Assembly (NCBI RefSeq): GCF_014841125.1
Contig: NZ_JACYTQ010000001.1
Location: 186,001 to 250,000 of the forward strand
Direction: 5' to 3'
Length of the DNA stretch: 64,000 bases
Source: Echinicola arenosa
GTDB lineage: Bacteria; Bacteroidota; Bacteroidia; Cytophagales; Cyclobacteriaceae
The position numbers were made by a program, and so were the translations under genes. Below are positions 38,171-48,163 of this stretch, piece after piece (position 1 is the stretch's first letter; each line of letters begins with the position of its first letter). The notes under the pieces are model-generated. The model was not told the DNA's origin and made no database searches. It saw nothing but the letters and a program-made list of their open reading frames with translations.

Positions 38171-39310
38171 TTACTCCTTGCCGACTAATTCTCCCTGAAT
38201 CATCCATACCTCAGTTTGTCCTTTATCGGAAAAGCCATTGGTACTGGTAAGGGCAAGGATTTTCCCATCTTGCAATACGGTAATGCTATTCCAATGTCCA
38301 ATGCTCTCTTGCGGCAATTGAAACGGCCAAGTAGTATTGGTAAAATGTAGGGCTTGTTCATTGCCAATAGCTACCGCCATTTGGGCATCTTCCAGTTTGC
38401 TTCCCCACTGAAATGACAATAAAGTCAACCCATTCACGCCCTGAGCAAGGTATGGGGCTCCTGCATAATCATTTGGAGGGATTTGCTCAGCCATAGCATA
38501 TTTTCTGTGAGGATGGTCTGCATTTACTGTCTCTTTCCAAGACAACCCATCGGCCTTGATAATGTATGGTTTAAATGGACCAAACCCATTATCTTCAATG
38601 GCCATTGCGATAGTTTGATCTTCCAATAACACAGGCACTGGCATGCCATCACGACTTCCTTTGCGATAACTGATGGTTTGAGGAGATTCACTCCAACTAT
38701 ATCCTCCGTCAGTAGACGCTAGCATAGCGATCCGCTGCTCATTGGTTTCTGTGAAAATGCCTTCATCTGCAAAATAAAGCTGAATGGTTCCATCTGGCAG
38801 GGTGAGAAATACAGGCTCCCAACAGCCATTTTCAAAAGTTGTCCCAGCTTCATAAACCAATTGGTCTTCCTGCCAGGTTTGGCCGTGATCAGAACTTCTT
38901 ACGATTCTGATGGCAAAATGCTTATCCTGTTGATTTCTTCTTGGCCTTGGGTTATAAGCCAATAAGATTTCGCCATTGTCAAGTACCGTAAAATCCGGAA
39001 CAGCCATGGCTTCCCCTTCTTTTCTGGGCGCCACCAAGACAGGTTCCTTCCAAACTCCATTTTCTTTAATCCTAAAAAAAATATTCCCATCTGCTTCATA
39101 AGCGACGCCCAAATGTTCATTTGCCAGTTCCCTTACCCTGGCATACCCCGCATACCTGAATATATCCGGAGATATTCTTTCAAGGGTAGACTGATCCCAG
39201 ACAATGGTATAATCCTGTGGGTCAGGGGGACTTCCTGCTCCTAATCCTGAGCAGGAAGTCATGAACAATAAAATAACAAAAACCCACAAGTTCAGCTCCC
39301 CTTTTTTCAT
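38171..39310 (-). CDS. BNR/Asp-box (sialidase-superfamily) lipoprotein
   Basis: A six-bladed-propeller protein of about 379 aa. The ATG at 39310 overlaps the upstream TGA by the classic ATGA, and it begins a lipoprotein signal peptide with lipobox MTSC. Asp-boxes of the form SxDxGxTW are visible (SSDHGQTW, STDGGYSW). The family includes exo-sialidases but also many unrelated glycan lyases and hydrolases, so sialidase activity should not be assumed. It is the last gene of the leftward hydrolase cluster and is translationally coupled to the GH5-like gene. Confidence 0.75.
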   Translation of the reverse strand: MKKGELNLWVFVILLFMTSCSGLGAGSPPDPQDYTIVWDQSTLERISPDIFRYAGYARVRELANEHLGVAYEADGNIFFRIKENGVWKEPVLVAPRKEGEAMAVPDFTVLDNGEILLAYNPRPRRNQQDKHFAIRIVRSSDHGQTWQEDQLVYEAGTTFENGCWEPVFLTLPDGTIQLYFADEGIFTETNEQRIAMLASTDGGYSWSESPQTISYRKGSRDGMPVPVLLEDQTIAMAIEDNGFGPFKPYIIKADGLSWKETVNADHPHRKYAMAEQIPPNDYAGAPYLAQGVNGLTLLSFQWGSKLEDAQMAVAIGNEQALHFTNTTWPFQLPQESIGHWNSITVLQDGKILALTSTNGFSDKGQTEVWMIQGELVGKE

Positions 39311-40476
39311 CTTCCTGTCAAGCTCTTGATCAGGTTTGTTTCTGATTTTTTGTACGGTGTTCCATCTTTGTGAAATACCTCGTGGAACCATAATTCAGGT
39401 TCGGCGGTATATTCTTTCTCCCAACTGTCCCATGGATATTTGGTTTGGGTCTTTCCATCAACCAATCCCCAGTTGAACATACCTATATTTTCTGCTTTAG
39501 CGATCGGTAAAAAACCTTCAAAAGTGCTACCGTTTGGACGGGCCATATATTCCGTACAGATCATGGGACGATCATATCGCTTTAGCCAATCAATACGCTT
39601 TTGGAATTCTTCGGGACTGTCATAATTATGAAATGAAATAATATCCGAATTGTTGATTTGTGCCAATTGAATAGGGCTCATCACATCTTCGGAAGCCCAA
39701 TCTCCCAACCAGACACCCGAAGTCAAAGGCTGAATTGGGTGCTGAGATCTTGCCCAATCAAAAGCCTCTTCCATCAATGGAAGCACATAATCCACTTTAT
39801 TGGGATGCTCCTTGTCACGATAGGAGACACCTGTATCGTTATCTGGCTCATTCCAAATATCCCAGCCCAAGACACGAGGATCATTGGCAAATCTACCTAC
39901 TACTGCTTTGACGTAATTTTCTAGCCTTGGGTATTGGGTACTGTCAGCCAAAGCATGATAACCCGGGCTTTGCACCCAGCCTGAATTATGCACATGAGGT
40001 TTAGGAGCACGTTGTTTTCCTGCTTCCACAAATGGATCCCAGCAGGAATCGAAAAACACAAACAACGGTTTCATCCCGTGCTTATCCATAAGCCCCAACA
40101 TGCTGTCCATCCTCTCCAAAAAACCATCCGGGTCTTGCTGATAAGCTAAATCGTGGAGATAGACCCGCATGGTGTTCATCCCTATGTCTTCTGCCCAACC
40201 CAGTTCCGTATCGATCAGCTCTGGCGAAAAGGTTTCTTTCTGCCACATCTCCAACTGATTGATCGAATTGCTGGGGTTGAAATTTGCTCCCACCAACCAA
40301 TCCTGCTCTGCATACCAGGCTTTGGCTTGCTCTTTGGACCACCTTTCTGATGTCTCCGCTGTCTCATTTACATCTGGTACTGATTGCTTTTCTTCAGCTC
40401 CTCCTTTTGGTCCGCAGCTTATCGCAATTGCAACTAGCCCCAAACAATTCAATATTTTCAAATACTTCTTTCCCAT
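39307..40476 (-). CDS. GH5-like TIM-barrel glycoside hydrolase lipoprotein
   Basis: A lipoprotein of 389 aa (AISC lipobox) with a clan A TIM barrel. The acid/base is Glu in WDIWNEPDN and the nucleophile is probably Glu in CTEYMARP. A typical strand signature is MNTMRVYLHDLAYQ. Such proteins are often labelled cellulase or beta-xylanase family; the exact GH family (GH5 or a relative) and linkage cannot be settled by eye. It lies 117 bp downstream of a GH43 gene and overlaps the BNR gene by 4 bp. Placement among four GH43-type enzymes suggests an arabinoxylan, arabinan or galactan substrate. Confidence 0.75.
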   Translation of the reverse strand: MGKKYLKILNCLGLVAIAISCGPKGGAEEKQSVPDVNETAETSERWSKEQAKAWYAEQDWLVGANFNPSNSINQLEMWQKETFSPELIDTELGWAEDIGMNTMRVYLHDLAYQQDPDGFLERMDSMLGLMDKHGMKPLFVFFDSCWDPFVEAGKQRAPKPHVHNSGWVQSPGYHALADSTQYPRLENYVKAVVGRFANDPRVLGWDIWNEPDNDTGVSYRDKEHPNKVDYVLPLMEEAFDWARSQHPIQPLTSGVWLGDWASEDVMSPIQLAQINNSDIISFHNYDSPEEFQKRIDWLKRYDRPMICTEYMARPNGSTFEGFLPIAKAENIGMFNWGLVDGKTQTKYPWDSWEKEYTAEPELWFHEVFHKDGTPYKKSETNLIKSLTGR

Positions 40477-40593
40477 AAATTATTCTTAGATCCACAGATA
40501 TAAAGGATGCCACAGATGCAAAAATCAATGTAAATAACTTTGCAAATCAGTATCCACCTGTGGAACATTTATTATTATTCAACTCATCAACAA

Positions 40594-41607
40594 CTACTTT
40601 ATTTCTCTTTCTTCCACCCCTTCAAAGGTGATTTTTACAGGTTTGATTTTACCATTTTCATCAAACTCCATCTTATCGATACTGGTCGCTCGATGGTTAT
40701 GATGGGTTTCTGTCAAGGGTCTTCTATGATACACGATGTAATACTCATCTTCTCCAGGTATCTGAATGACAGAATGGTGTCCGGCTCCAGTGGCTACCTC
40801 TGGATCTTGCTGAAGGATCTTCCCTTCCCTTTCAAAAGGCCCAAACGGACTGTCAGCGATAGCATAAGCCACCGAATAATCAGGACCTCCCCAACCACCT
40901 TCTGACCACATGAAATAATATTTACCATCCCTGATAAACATAAAAGGCCCTTCCACATAGCTTTCCGGAGTTACTTCTTTGTAGCGTTCACCATCTTCAA
41001 AAGGAACAATTCCTGTAAAGTCATCATTTAGTTTAACGACATTACAATGGCCCCAGCCACCATAATACATGTAGTAAGTACCGTCCTTGTCCTTGAAAAT
41101 ATATTGGTCAATAGGTTGCGCTCCGTTGACAATTTCATTGATCAATGGCTTACCTAAAAGGTCTTTGAATGGTCCTTGTGGCTGATCAGCAATGGCCACA
41201 CCAATACCTCCCACTTCTCCTTCATGAACATCATTGGCAGCAAAAAACAAATAGTATTTATCATCCTTGCTGATAACACCGGGAGCCCACATGGCCTTTT
41301 CAGCCCATTTTACTTCCGTAGTATCAATGATACGTTCATGCTTGGTCCAGTTCACCAGATCCTTGGAGGAAAAAGCATCCATAAATACTTGCTTTTCATA
41401 GGCATCCGAATAGGTCGGATACACCCAGTAGGTATCACCATAAATTATGGCTTCCGGATCGGCGTACCAGCCTTCAAAAATGGGGTTTCCAGACATTTTC
41501 ACTGTCTCTTGCTCCCCTGCTAAGGTGATCTTTTCTTCTGTGGTTTTGGAGTTACAGGCAAAAGCTCCTGCCAAGGCCAAAAACAAAAGTCCATTTAATT
41601 TTTTCAT
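40594..41607 (-). CDS. GH43-family glycoside hydrolase lipoprotein
   Basis: A single-domain GH43 of 337 aa with lipobox FACN. The triad is Asp in YADPEA, Asp in PIDQYIF and Glu in YVEGPF. It resembles the arabinofuranosidase/beta-xylosidase-type GH43 enzymes without accessory module. It is the fourth gene of the leftward cluster, 42 bp after the two-domain GH43. Confidence 0.87.
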   Translation of the reverse strand: MKKLNGLLFLALAGAFACNSKTTEEKITLAGEQETVKMSGNPIFEGWYADPEAIIYGDTYWVYPTYSDAYEKQVFMDAFSSKDLVNWTKHERIIDTTEVKWAEKAMWAPGVISKDDKYYLFFAANDVHEGEVGGIGVAIADQPQGPFKDLLGKPLINEIVNGAQPIDQYIFKDKDGTYYMYYGGWGHCNVVKLNDDFTGIVPFEDGERYKEVTPESYVEGPFMFIRDGKYYFMWSEGGWGGPDYSVAYAIADSPFGPFEREGKILQQDPEVATGAGHHSVIQIPGEDEYYIVYHRRPLTETHHNHRATSIDKMEFDENGKIKPVKITFEGVEEREIK

Positions 41608-41649
41608 ATTCGTTTGTTGGGTTTTGATAGTAGTATAGGATTAATTCAT

Positions 41650-43245
41650 TTATTGATGATTGATAGTCACACCCTTAAAGTTAACCACGGTTCCATTGGC
41701 TCCTTTGGCAAAAAGTCCCAAACGAAAGCCCATGCCCCAAGGTACCAAATGGGCCGCATCGAAAGTATCCCCCAATGCTTCCCAGTTACCATCACTATTA
41801 GTAAAATAGAAATGGAGAAGATGCCCTTCGGTCACTGCCATTTTCAGTTTGACCTGATCAGTCTTTTCCAAGCTTGCTTGGGCTTTGATTTCCATTTGTT
41901 TATCCCGGTTTTCTATTACTTGGATTCCATCGTCGCTAAGGGCTATCCCCATGCCTGCCACAGGTGCCCCAAAACCATTGTGCGCTCCACCGACCAACAG
42001 CACACCACCCATTGCGTTTGTATGAACTGGATCAATGGCCACTTCTATTTCATAATCGGGAGAAGTGGAAGTCTGTACCAGTAAAGAGCCAAGTCCTTCA
42101 TTTACTCCTGAAGCTTGCAGCATCAACCCATGCTCACCGGTGGAATATTGAATATCCTGTGTCACTCTCCATTGCCAGACTTTATCTATTGAAGGGTCAA
42201 AGTCATCTGTAAATGTCAATGATGCTTTTTCTCGGTCATATTTAGCATGGTTTTTAAAATAAGGCCAGTCATCTTCCGTCCAATATAGCTGCTCTAACAC
42301 CCCTTCCCTTCCAACATAAACACTTCCATCGGTGCTATAAGCATGGTACAGTAAATAATGCTCTCCATCTTTTTGGACTATCGTGCCATGGCCGGCACAT
42401 TTCCAGTTATCATTGTCTTTAAGAATGGGGTTCTGCTCATACTTTTCCCAAGGACCGAGCAAGCGCTTTGCCCGTGCTACGCCAGCCTTGTAATTACAGG
42501 TTTTTTCACAACAGGAACCCGCCGAATAAGTAGCATAGAAATAATCGTTTTCACGGAAAATACATACCCCTTCGACCAAGTTTAATTCCCAATCTACATC
42601 ATTCCTGAACAATTCATGAGGCTCCCCCATCAGGAGGGTCCTCTCCTCGTTGATTTCTTGGGCCCAAATGGGTGTGGGAAGTCCCCTACTATTACCGTCT
42701 TCTTTCCAGGTCAAATAGAGCTTTCCATTTTCATCCCTCACTTCAAATGCATCTATGGAACCAGCCTCCTGAGCAACTAAAGGACCATGATCTCTAAAAC
42801 TCCCCTCAGGCGTATCCGCACTGGCCACTGCCACACTAAGCCGATTGCTTTCTTTGTCCCTAGCGGTATAGTAAGCATAGATTTTCTCTTGGGCTTCATC
42901 ATAAGCAAGCTCTGGTGCCCAAAAGTTATTTTTAGCCCAGCCCGGAGCACCATCTGGAAAGACATAATTCACCACCTCCCAGTTGAGCAAATCTGCGGAT
43001 CTAAATATCGGAAACAGTGGCGCCCATTCATTAGAAGTAGCTGAGGCATAATAGAAATCCCCAATCTTAATCACGGTGGGATCAGGATGATCCCCTGGTA
43101 AAACCGGGTTGACAACCCGAAATGATTCTTTATCCTCAACTTTTTCTTCCTGCTTCTTGGGTGCTTGACAAGCACTTGCGGCCAACACACAGAGAATGAT
43201 CAGGAAATGTGCATACTTTAATTTAAACATGTATTTGATCATCAA
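41650..43245 (-). CDS. GH43-family hydrolase with C-terminal beta-sandwich, lipoprotein
   Basis: A 531-aa lipoprotein (ASAC lipobox). The N-terminal GH43 propeller (about 45-340) carries Asp in HPDPTV, Asp in SIDAFEV and Glu in VEGVCIF. Residues about 345-531 form a concanavalin-like beta-sandwich (FTDDFDPS ... GFRLGLFAKG), as in GH43 enzymes with a DUF1349- or xylosidase-type C-terminal domain. The unusual SCCEKTC cluster follows the Glu region. Likely an alpha-L-arabinofuranosidase or beta-xylosidase. The short spacing to its neighbours (42 bp downstream, 4 bp upstream) supports an operon. Confidence 0.87.
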   Translation of the reverse strand: MMIKYMFKLKYAHFLIILCVLAASACQAPKKQEEKVEDKESFRVVNPVLPGDHPDPTVIKIGDFYYASATSNEWAPLFPIFRSADLLNWEVVNYVFPDGAPGWAKNNFWAPELAYDEAQEKIYAYYTARDKESNRLSVAVASADTPEGSFRDHGPLVAQEAGSIDAFEVRDENGKLYLTWKEDGNSRGLPTPIWAQEINEERTLLMGEPHELFRNDVDWELNLVEGVCIFRENDYFYATYSAGSCCEKTCNYKAGVARAKRLLGPWEKYEQNPILKDNDNWKCAGHGTIVQKDGEHYLLYHAYSTDGSVYVGREGVLEQLYWTEDDWPYFKNHAKYDREKASLTFTDDFDPSIDKVWQWRVTQDIQYSTGEHGLMLQASGVNEGLGSLLVQTSTSPDYEIEVAIDPVHTNAMGGVLLVGGAHNGFGAPVAGMGIALSDDGIQVIENRDKQMEIKAQASLEKTDQVKLKMAVTEGHLLHFYFTNSDGNWEALGDTFDAAHLVPWGMGFRLGLFAKGANGTVVNFKGVTINHQ

Positions 43246-43249
43246 TTAT

Positions 43250-44233
43250 TTAATTCTTTAAGCGGGGTTTACCCTTTTTCCATTTCACTTCTACATTAGA
43301 CAGCCACCAAGTGTGTCCGTGATCATTATTGCCCTGATAAAAAAGATAGGTTTTGCCTGTCTCTTTATCTTCAAAAATGTGCGGATGACCGGACTCACTG
43401 CTATTCCACTCTCCTTCTTTTCCATTGGGCAAAAATGGTTGGTCAAACACACGCCTCCAATTTATGCCGTCTTCACTGACCGCCACTCCAATTTGCTGTG
43501 GGGCATTATTATAACTCCCTGCATAGAACATATAAAGTTTTCCTTTACGCTCAATAATGGAAGCCCCTTCCACACACTTCCCTTCCCAGCCCAGTTCAGG
43601 TTTTAAGATGGATTCATTTTTGGCCAAGGTCCAATCATCCCGACTAAAGTCGGTATTGAGGGGAGCTTCTGCCACACCTTGCATCTGTATTTCGCCTTGA
43701 GGGTCTCTTGTTGCAAAATAGAGAAAATAATGATCTTTAAAAGCGTAAACTTCCGCATCTATGGCCCTCCCATTACTCCAATTGCTCGCTTTAGGTGCAA
43801 ATATCGGGTTAGTGGCATTTCTGGTAAAGTGGATTCCATCAGTAGAATACGCATGACAAATGGCGTCCTTAGACCCATTGCCATAAGTTTGATAAAAGAG
43901 GTGTACCTTCCCATCTTTCACCAATGCACCTGGCGCGCAAAAGCCATTTTTCTCATACTCCTCCGCTGCTGCCACAGTACCTATTTTCTCCCAATGGATC
44001 AAATCACTGCTTTCGGCGATGCCGATTCCCCAGCCACCCGGTTGATCTGGTACTGGCGGAATGGAAAAGTACATCAAAAATCTTCCCTCAAATTTCACTA
44101 CATGAGGGTCTTTGGAAAAAGGCCTGCCTAGCCTGCTCGAATCGGCAAACATCATTTGCTGCGCCCACAATAACCCTATAGATGAACAGTAGAGCAGACA
44201 GGCAAGACCAATTATTCTTAGTTTTTTTGTCAT
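43250..44233 (-). CDS. GH43-like five-bladed propeller hydrolase, secreted
   Basis: A protein of about 327 aa with a Sec signal peptide from the ATG at 44233 (MTKKLRI... ending LWAQ); the longer open frame to 44326 is not needed. Asp in SKDPHVV, Asp in AIDAEVY and Glu in VEGASII fit the GH43-type triad. The overall sequence is divergent from the three lipoprotein GH43 genes and could belong to a sister family such as GH117 or GH130-like propellers. It ends 4 bp before the two-domain GH43 start, so they are probably co-translated. Confidence 0.72.
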   Translation of the reverse strand: MTKKLRIIGLACLLYCSSIGLLWAQQMMFADSSRLGRPFSKDPHVVKFEGRFLMYFSIPPVPDQPGGWGIGIAESSDLIHWEKIGTVAAAEEYEKNGFCAPGALVKDGKVHLFYQTYGNGSKDAICHAYSTDGIHFTRNATNPIFAPKASNWSNGRAIDAEVYAFKDHYFLYFATRDPQGEIQMQGVAEAPLNTDFSRDDWTLAKNESILKPELGWEGKCVEGASIIERKGKLYMFYAGSYNNAPQQIGVAVSEDGINWRRVFDQPFLPNGKEGEWNSSESGHPHIFEDKETGKTYLFYQGNNDHGHTWWLSNVEVKWKKGKPRLKN

Positions 44234-44350
44234 TTTGGGAGTCTTTTTCCAGTCTGGGTCATTACCCAATAAACTACCAAAAGGAAGTTCACTGGGTAGA
44301 CCCAAAACAGGTTCAACAATAGGCAATAGGTATATTTTGTTTATGTTCTT

Positions 44351-45400
44351 CTATTCATTTAAATCGGGCATGTAAAAATCAAAAGGTTCACTGCGATTAT
44401 CTTTTAAGGTCTCTCCATCAAAAATTAAAGACGCCACTTGAATGGTCGTTCTATGGTTCTGGTGAAATGACTGTTCTGGCTTGGTAACAGCATGGCTGTC
44501 TCTCCCCGGATGGGTGAAATAAAACACATAGGCTTTATCTCCAAATACTAGCACATCACCATGCGCACCACTCGGAGTATCATCCTCTCTGGAAGAAGGC
44601 TTGTCCAAAATCATCCCCTGTTTTTCCCAATTCTGAAGATCCTCAGAGCGGTAAACGCGTAATCCTTTCCACTCATCTGTCAACATCCAGTAATAATTTC
44701 TAAACTCGAATACTTTTGGGCCTTCATGAGCTCCTCCGCCAATGGCTGGTACATCCTTGGTTTCCCAATTGATCAAATCATCAGAAGTTGATACCATGGT
44801 AATTCCTCCTCGACTATCATCTTTATACCAAATCAGGAATTTCTCTTCTGTTGTTTTGAAAATGGTCGCATCTATAATTTTATCAGAAGAAAGAGTCAAT
44901 GGACCTTGATGTTCCCAATCCCAGAGGTTCTCGCTGGTAAAATAATGAATGTGACTGGCACCACCCCAATGGTTTCTCACCCCTTGAATGTAAGAGACGA
45001 ACATATGGTATTTGCCATTATGGTAAATTACCTCAGGTGCCCAGAAAGTATTCCAACCTCGCTCAAACTCCAAGTCAAGATAACCTCTGAAAACCCAGGT
45101 CTGTCCATGGTCCTTGGTTGCTGCAATTCCAATGCGGTTACCATAATAAGCGGAAACATCTTGGGTGGGAAGGTTGGCTCTTCTGGTAGTGTAAAGCATC
45201 CACCATGAATTTTCTTCTTGATTCCAAACCATGACCGGATCGGCTGCACCATCATAAATGGGATCTCTGTACATGGGTGCTGGTGCCTCACGGATTTTAT
45301 CCTGAGCCCAAGCTTGGTTATTTAAAGTAAAAAGAAGCCATAGCAAAGCGGTGCCTAAAAATAATTGGCTCCATACAAGTTGCCTCATGCGAGAACTCAT
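44351..45400 (-). CDS. GH43-like propeller hydrolase, secreted
   Basis: A protein of about 349 aa with a Sec signal peptide (ending QAWAQ). The ATG at 45400 or 45388 gives the best start, although the frame is open to 45439. Triad candidates are Asp in GAADPVMV, Asp in IIDATIF and Glu in HEGPKVF. It is the first gene of the leftward hydrolase cluster and lies 117 bp upstream of the next. The region 45401-45784, facing the divergent acyltransferase gene, should hold both promoters. No clear consensus box was found there. Confidence 0.72.
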   Translation of the reverse strand: MSSRMRQLVWSQLFLGTALLWLLFTLNNQAWAQDKIREAPAPMYRDPIYDGAADPVMVWNQEENSWWMLYTTRRANLPTQDVSAYYGNRIGIAATKDHGQTWVFRGYLDLEFERGWNTFWAPEVIYHNGKYHMFVSYIQGVRNHWGGASHIHYFTSENLWDWEHQGPLTLSSDKIIDATIFKTTEEKFLIWYKDDSRGGITMVSTSDDLINWETKDVPAIGGGAHEGPKVFEFRNYYWMLTDEWKGLRVYRSEDLQNWEKQGMILDKPSSREDDTPSGAHGDVLVFGDKAYVFYFTHPGRDSHAVTKPEQSFHQNHRTTIQVASLIFDGETLKDNRSEPFDFYMPDLNE

Positions 45401-45784
45401 AAAATCATTCTTTGCTATAGAAACGCTGAGTATATTCATTTGATTATTCCGGGTACTTTTTAATGGCTAAAGATTCCTAAAGGAAGCAGCCATCATTCAA
45501 AAGTAGTTGAACAAGCTCAAATTCAGCTAGCATAAAACCGTCAGTTAATTGTAAATATCCTTCTCTCTAGTTCGGTTGGCTGCTTTGATCAGGCCTAACT
45601 CCCCTTGACCAAAAAAGGATAAATCACATTTTCTCATCTACAGTGATGGATTTCTAGGGTATACTGACGAAAACTTTTTGATGAATTCACAAAAAAATGT
45701 AAGCATCAAACTTAAAATTCTCACGAAACCGTTTAAGTCAAACCATTTATTTTTTTCCATTCCAGTTATATTATTCTTTACTTT

Positions 45785-46876
45785 ATGGTAAGAACTATTC
45801 CATTGAAAGCGCTATCCCCTAAATATCTTCCCTCCCTGACGGGGTTCAGGGCTTTAGCTGCCTTCATGGTATTTTTTCATCATATTAATCCGCTGAAAGA
45901 CACAAAGGCTCCTTCTCTACTTGTTAAGATGATTGATGAAATGCATATCGGTGTCAGCTTATTCTTTGTATTAAGTGGATTCATCATTTCCTATCAATAC
46001 TTACTGACGCGACAAGTCAGCTATGGATCCTACCTATGGAAACGTTTTACCAGGATTTTTCCGTTATTCGGCATTTTGACATTATTGACTTATGGTGTTA
46101 GTTTTTGGTATTTCAATGAGATTTCTGTTGATCAGTTATGGGAGTTGTTTTTCAACATGACACTTTTAAAAGGTTTCTTTGGTAACTATATCTTCACGGG
46201 CATTGCGCAGGCATGGACCTTAACGGTAGAAGAATGCTTCTATTTAACGGCCCCTGTTCTTGCTGCCTTCCTTTTTAAAAACTCCACATTCCATCTTTTA
46301 CTACTTACCTTTTTGATTTTATTAACAGGAATTGCTTTGATGGTTCTCAGCCAACTTCTACCCATTGATGGCTTTATGCCAGACTTTAAATTCCTGTTTC
46401 ATTTTACTTTCTTTGGACGGAGCTTCGAATTCCTAATGGGAATGTTCATCGCCCAGTTGTTTGTAAAATCAAAAGCCATCAAAAGACGGTATTTTACCCT
46501 AGTGGGCACTGCTGGTGTTTTACTCACTTTGCTGTTTCTCGCCTTGCTGTCGGAAGATGGTGCCGCAGGAGACAGCCAATGGACCGGTATTGTTATCAAC
46601 AACTTCTTACTGCCCATTATAGGTATTGGCCCTTTGATTTGGGGGCTCTTACATGAAAAAACCTATTTGAAGACTTTTCTTGCCACTCCTTTTATGCAAT
46701 TATTGGGAAATGCCAGCTATGCTTTTTACTTGATCCATATAGGGCTTTTCAAAGATTATATTGCGATTTATATCTCCAATTTTTGGCTCCTACTCATCGT
46801 TTTACAAGTGATCGCTATCCTACTATTTCTTTACATAGAAACTCCAATCAAAATCTTTCTAAGAAAAATCCATTAA
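45785..46876 (+). CDS. Acyltransferase 3 family membrane protein
   Basis: A polytopic acyltransferase of 363 aa with the family motifs LTGFRALAAFMVFFHHIN (catalytic His candidate) and LFFVLSGFIISYQY, and about ten transmembrane segments. It starts the rightward run that includes glycosyltransferases and an ABC exporter, so O-acylation of the surface glycan made there is likely. It is only loosely linked to the next gene (264-bp gap). Confidence 0.88.
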   Translation: MVRTIPLKALSPKYLPSLTGFRALAAFMVFFHHINPLKDTKAPSLLVKMIDEMHIGVSLFFVLSGFIISYQYLLTRQVSYGSYLWKRFTRIFPLFGILTLLTYGVSFWYFNEISVDQLWELFFNMTLLKGFFGNYIFTGIAQAWTLTVEECFYLTAPVLAAFLFKNSTFHLLLLTFLILLTGIALMVLSQLLPIDGFMPDFKFLFHFTFFGRSFEFLMGMFIAQLFVKSKAIKRRYFTLVGTAGVLLTLLFLALLSEDGAAGDSQWTGIVINNFLLPIIGIGPLIWGLLHEKTYLKTFLATPFMQLLGNASYAFYLIHIGLFKDYIAIYISNFWLLLIVLQVIAILLFLYIETPIKIFLRKIH

Positions 46877-47140
46877 GTTTGAAGCATGGTTTTTTGCACT
46901 ACTAATTTTATACTGAAACCGTACCTGATATTTCTTTGACCCCTCATTAGGCAATTGAATTCATTACGACCTGTCGAGAAGGGCTGAAAATACAAGAAAA
47001 TCAGACTGATTTTATAGTACTTTCAATCTGGAACAGCTTTTCTATTGCATATTTAGGTTTAAAATATCAACAAGTTACTGTCACATTCCGCCGAGTTTAT
47101 CCGTACAGGTACCACTGGCGCATCAGAGAAGCTTAAATTA

Positions 47141-48124
47141 ATGCCACAAAAAAGAAGTATATCCATTATCATTCCCAACTACAACGGAAGGCACCTATTA
47201 GAGAAGTACCTGCCTACTGTATTCAAAGCGGCCCATATTTCGGAGGCTCCATTTGAATTGATTATAGTCGATGATGCCTCTATTGACAATTCTGTTCCTT
47301 GGGTAAAAAAGCATTATCCCAACATCAGGCTTTTGGTCAATTCCGACAATCGGGGGTTTTCCTATACCTGTAACCAGGGAATCAGGGCCGCTCAGATGGA
47401 CTTGGTGATGTTGCTCAATTCTGATGTGGCATTGGAAGAAAATTATTTCGAAGCGCTCTGGAAATATTTCGATCATCATGACACTTTTGGTGTTATGGGA
47501 AGGATTCTAAACAGTCGGGGAGAAACAGAAGATTCGGCAAGGATGATGGCTTTTCAAGGGCTCAAGTTCAAAGGTACTTCTTTCTATGATTGCACCGATG
47601 AAACCAAACTTAGCCCTACCGCATATTTATCCGGTGCCAACGCTTTGGTGGAGAGGAAAAAGCTATTAGCATTAGGAGGTTTTGATGAGATCTACACTCC
47701 CTTTTATGTAGAAGATGTCGACCTAAGCTTTAGGGCTTGGCGATTGGGATGGAAGTGTTATTATGAACATAAGGCAATCTGCCATCACGAAGTAAGCTCC
47801 ACCACCAAAAAAGAGCATACCAAAAAGGCCCTTTATCCCGTTCTGTACAGGAATAAGTTTATCCTACAGGCCATTCATTTAGATGGATTAAAGCTCATGA
47901 TTTGGAAGGTTCAATTGATGATATTGGAAATTATACCCCGGTTATTGATTGGAAAATGGTGGGTAACCAAAGCCTATATGGACTATTTGAAAAAGGAAGC
48001 TGAAATTCGCAATTCCAGAAAAAAATTAAAGGGTTTAATGCAAAAACATGAGGGATATAAAAGTCTGTTTGATGTCAGGAAAAACATATTTATCCCTTTT
48101 AAGAAAGAAAATAAATTAAAGTGA
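47141..48124 (+). CDS. Family 2 glycosyltransferase (rhamnosyltransferase-like)
   Basis: A 327-aa GT-A enzyme. IIPNYNG starts the nucleotide-sugar domain, VDDAS and LLNSDV (DxD-like) follow, and YVEDVDLSFRAWRLG gives the ED base motif. The C-terminal about 80 residues contain an amphipathic membrane-associated helix and a basic tail. WbbL-like enzymes of this layout add rhamnose or similar sugars to a lipid-linked glycan. It is followed by a REP-like element and then the ABC exporter gene, which has its own promoter box. Confidence 0.87.
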   Translation: MPQKRSISIIIPNYNGRHLLEKYLPTVFKAAHISEAPFELIIVDDASIDNSVPWVKKHYPNIRLLVNSDNRGFSYTCNQGIRAAQMDLVMLLNSDVALEENYFEALWKYFDHHDTFGVMGRILNSRGETEDSARMMAFQGLKFKGTSFYDCTDETKLSPTAYLSGANALVERKKLLALGGFDEIYTPFYVEDVDLSFRAWRLGWKCYYEHKAICHHEVSSTTKKEHTKKALYPVLYRNKFILQAIHLDGLKLMIWKVQLMILEIIPRLLIGKWWVTKAYMDYLKKEAEIRNSRKKLKGLMQKHEGYKSLFDVRKNIFIPFKKENKLK

Positions 48125-48163
48125 CTGAATATAACCCTCATCACGATCAAGGCCGCATTAGAG

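Noticed and set aside
38171-39310. Calling the BNR protein a sialidase
   Set aside because: Asp-boxes alone do not show sialidase activity, and no sialic-acid catabolic gene is in the window.
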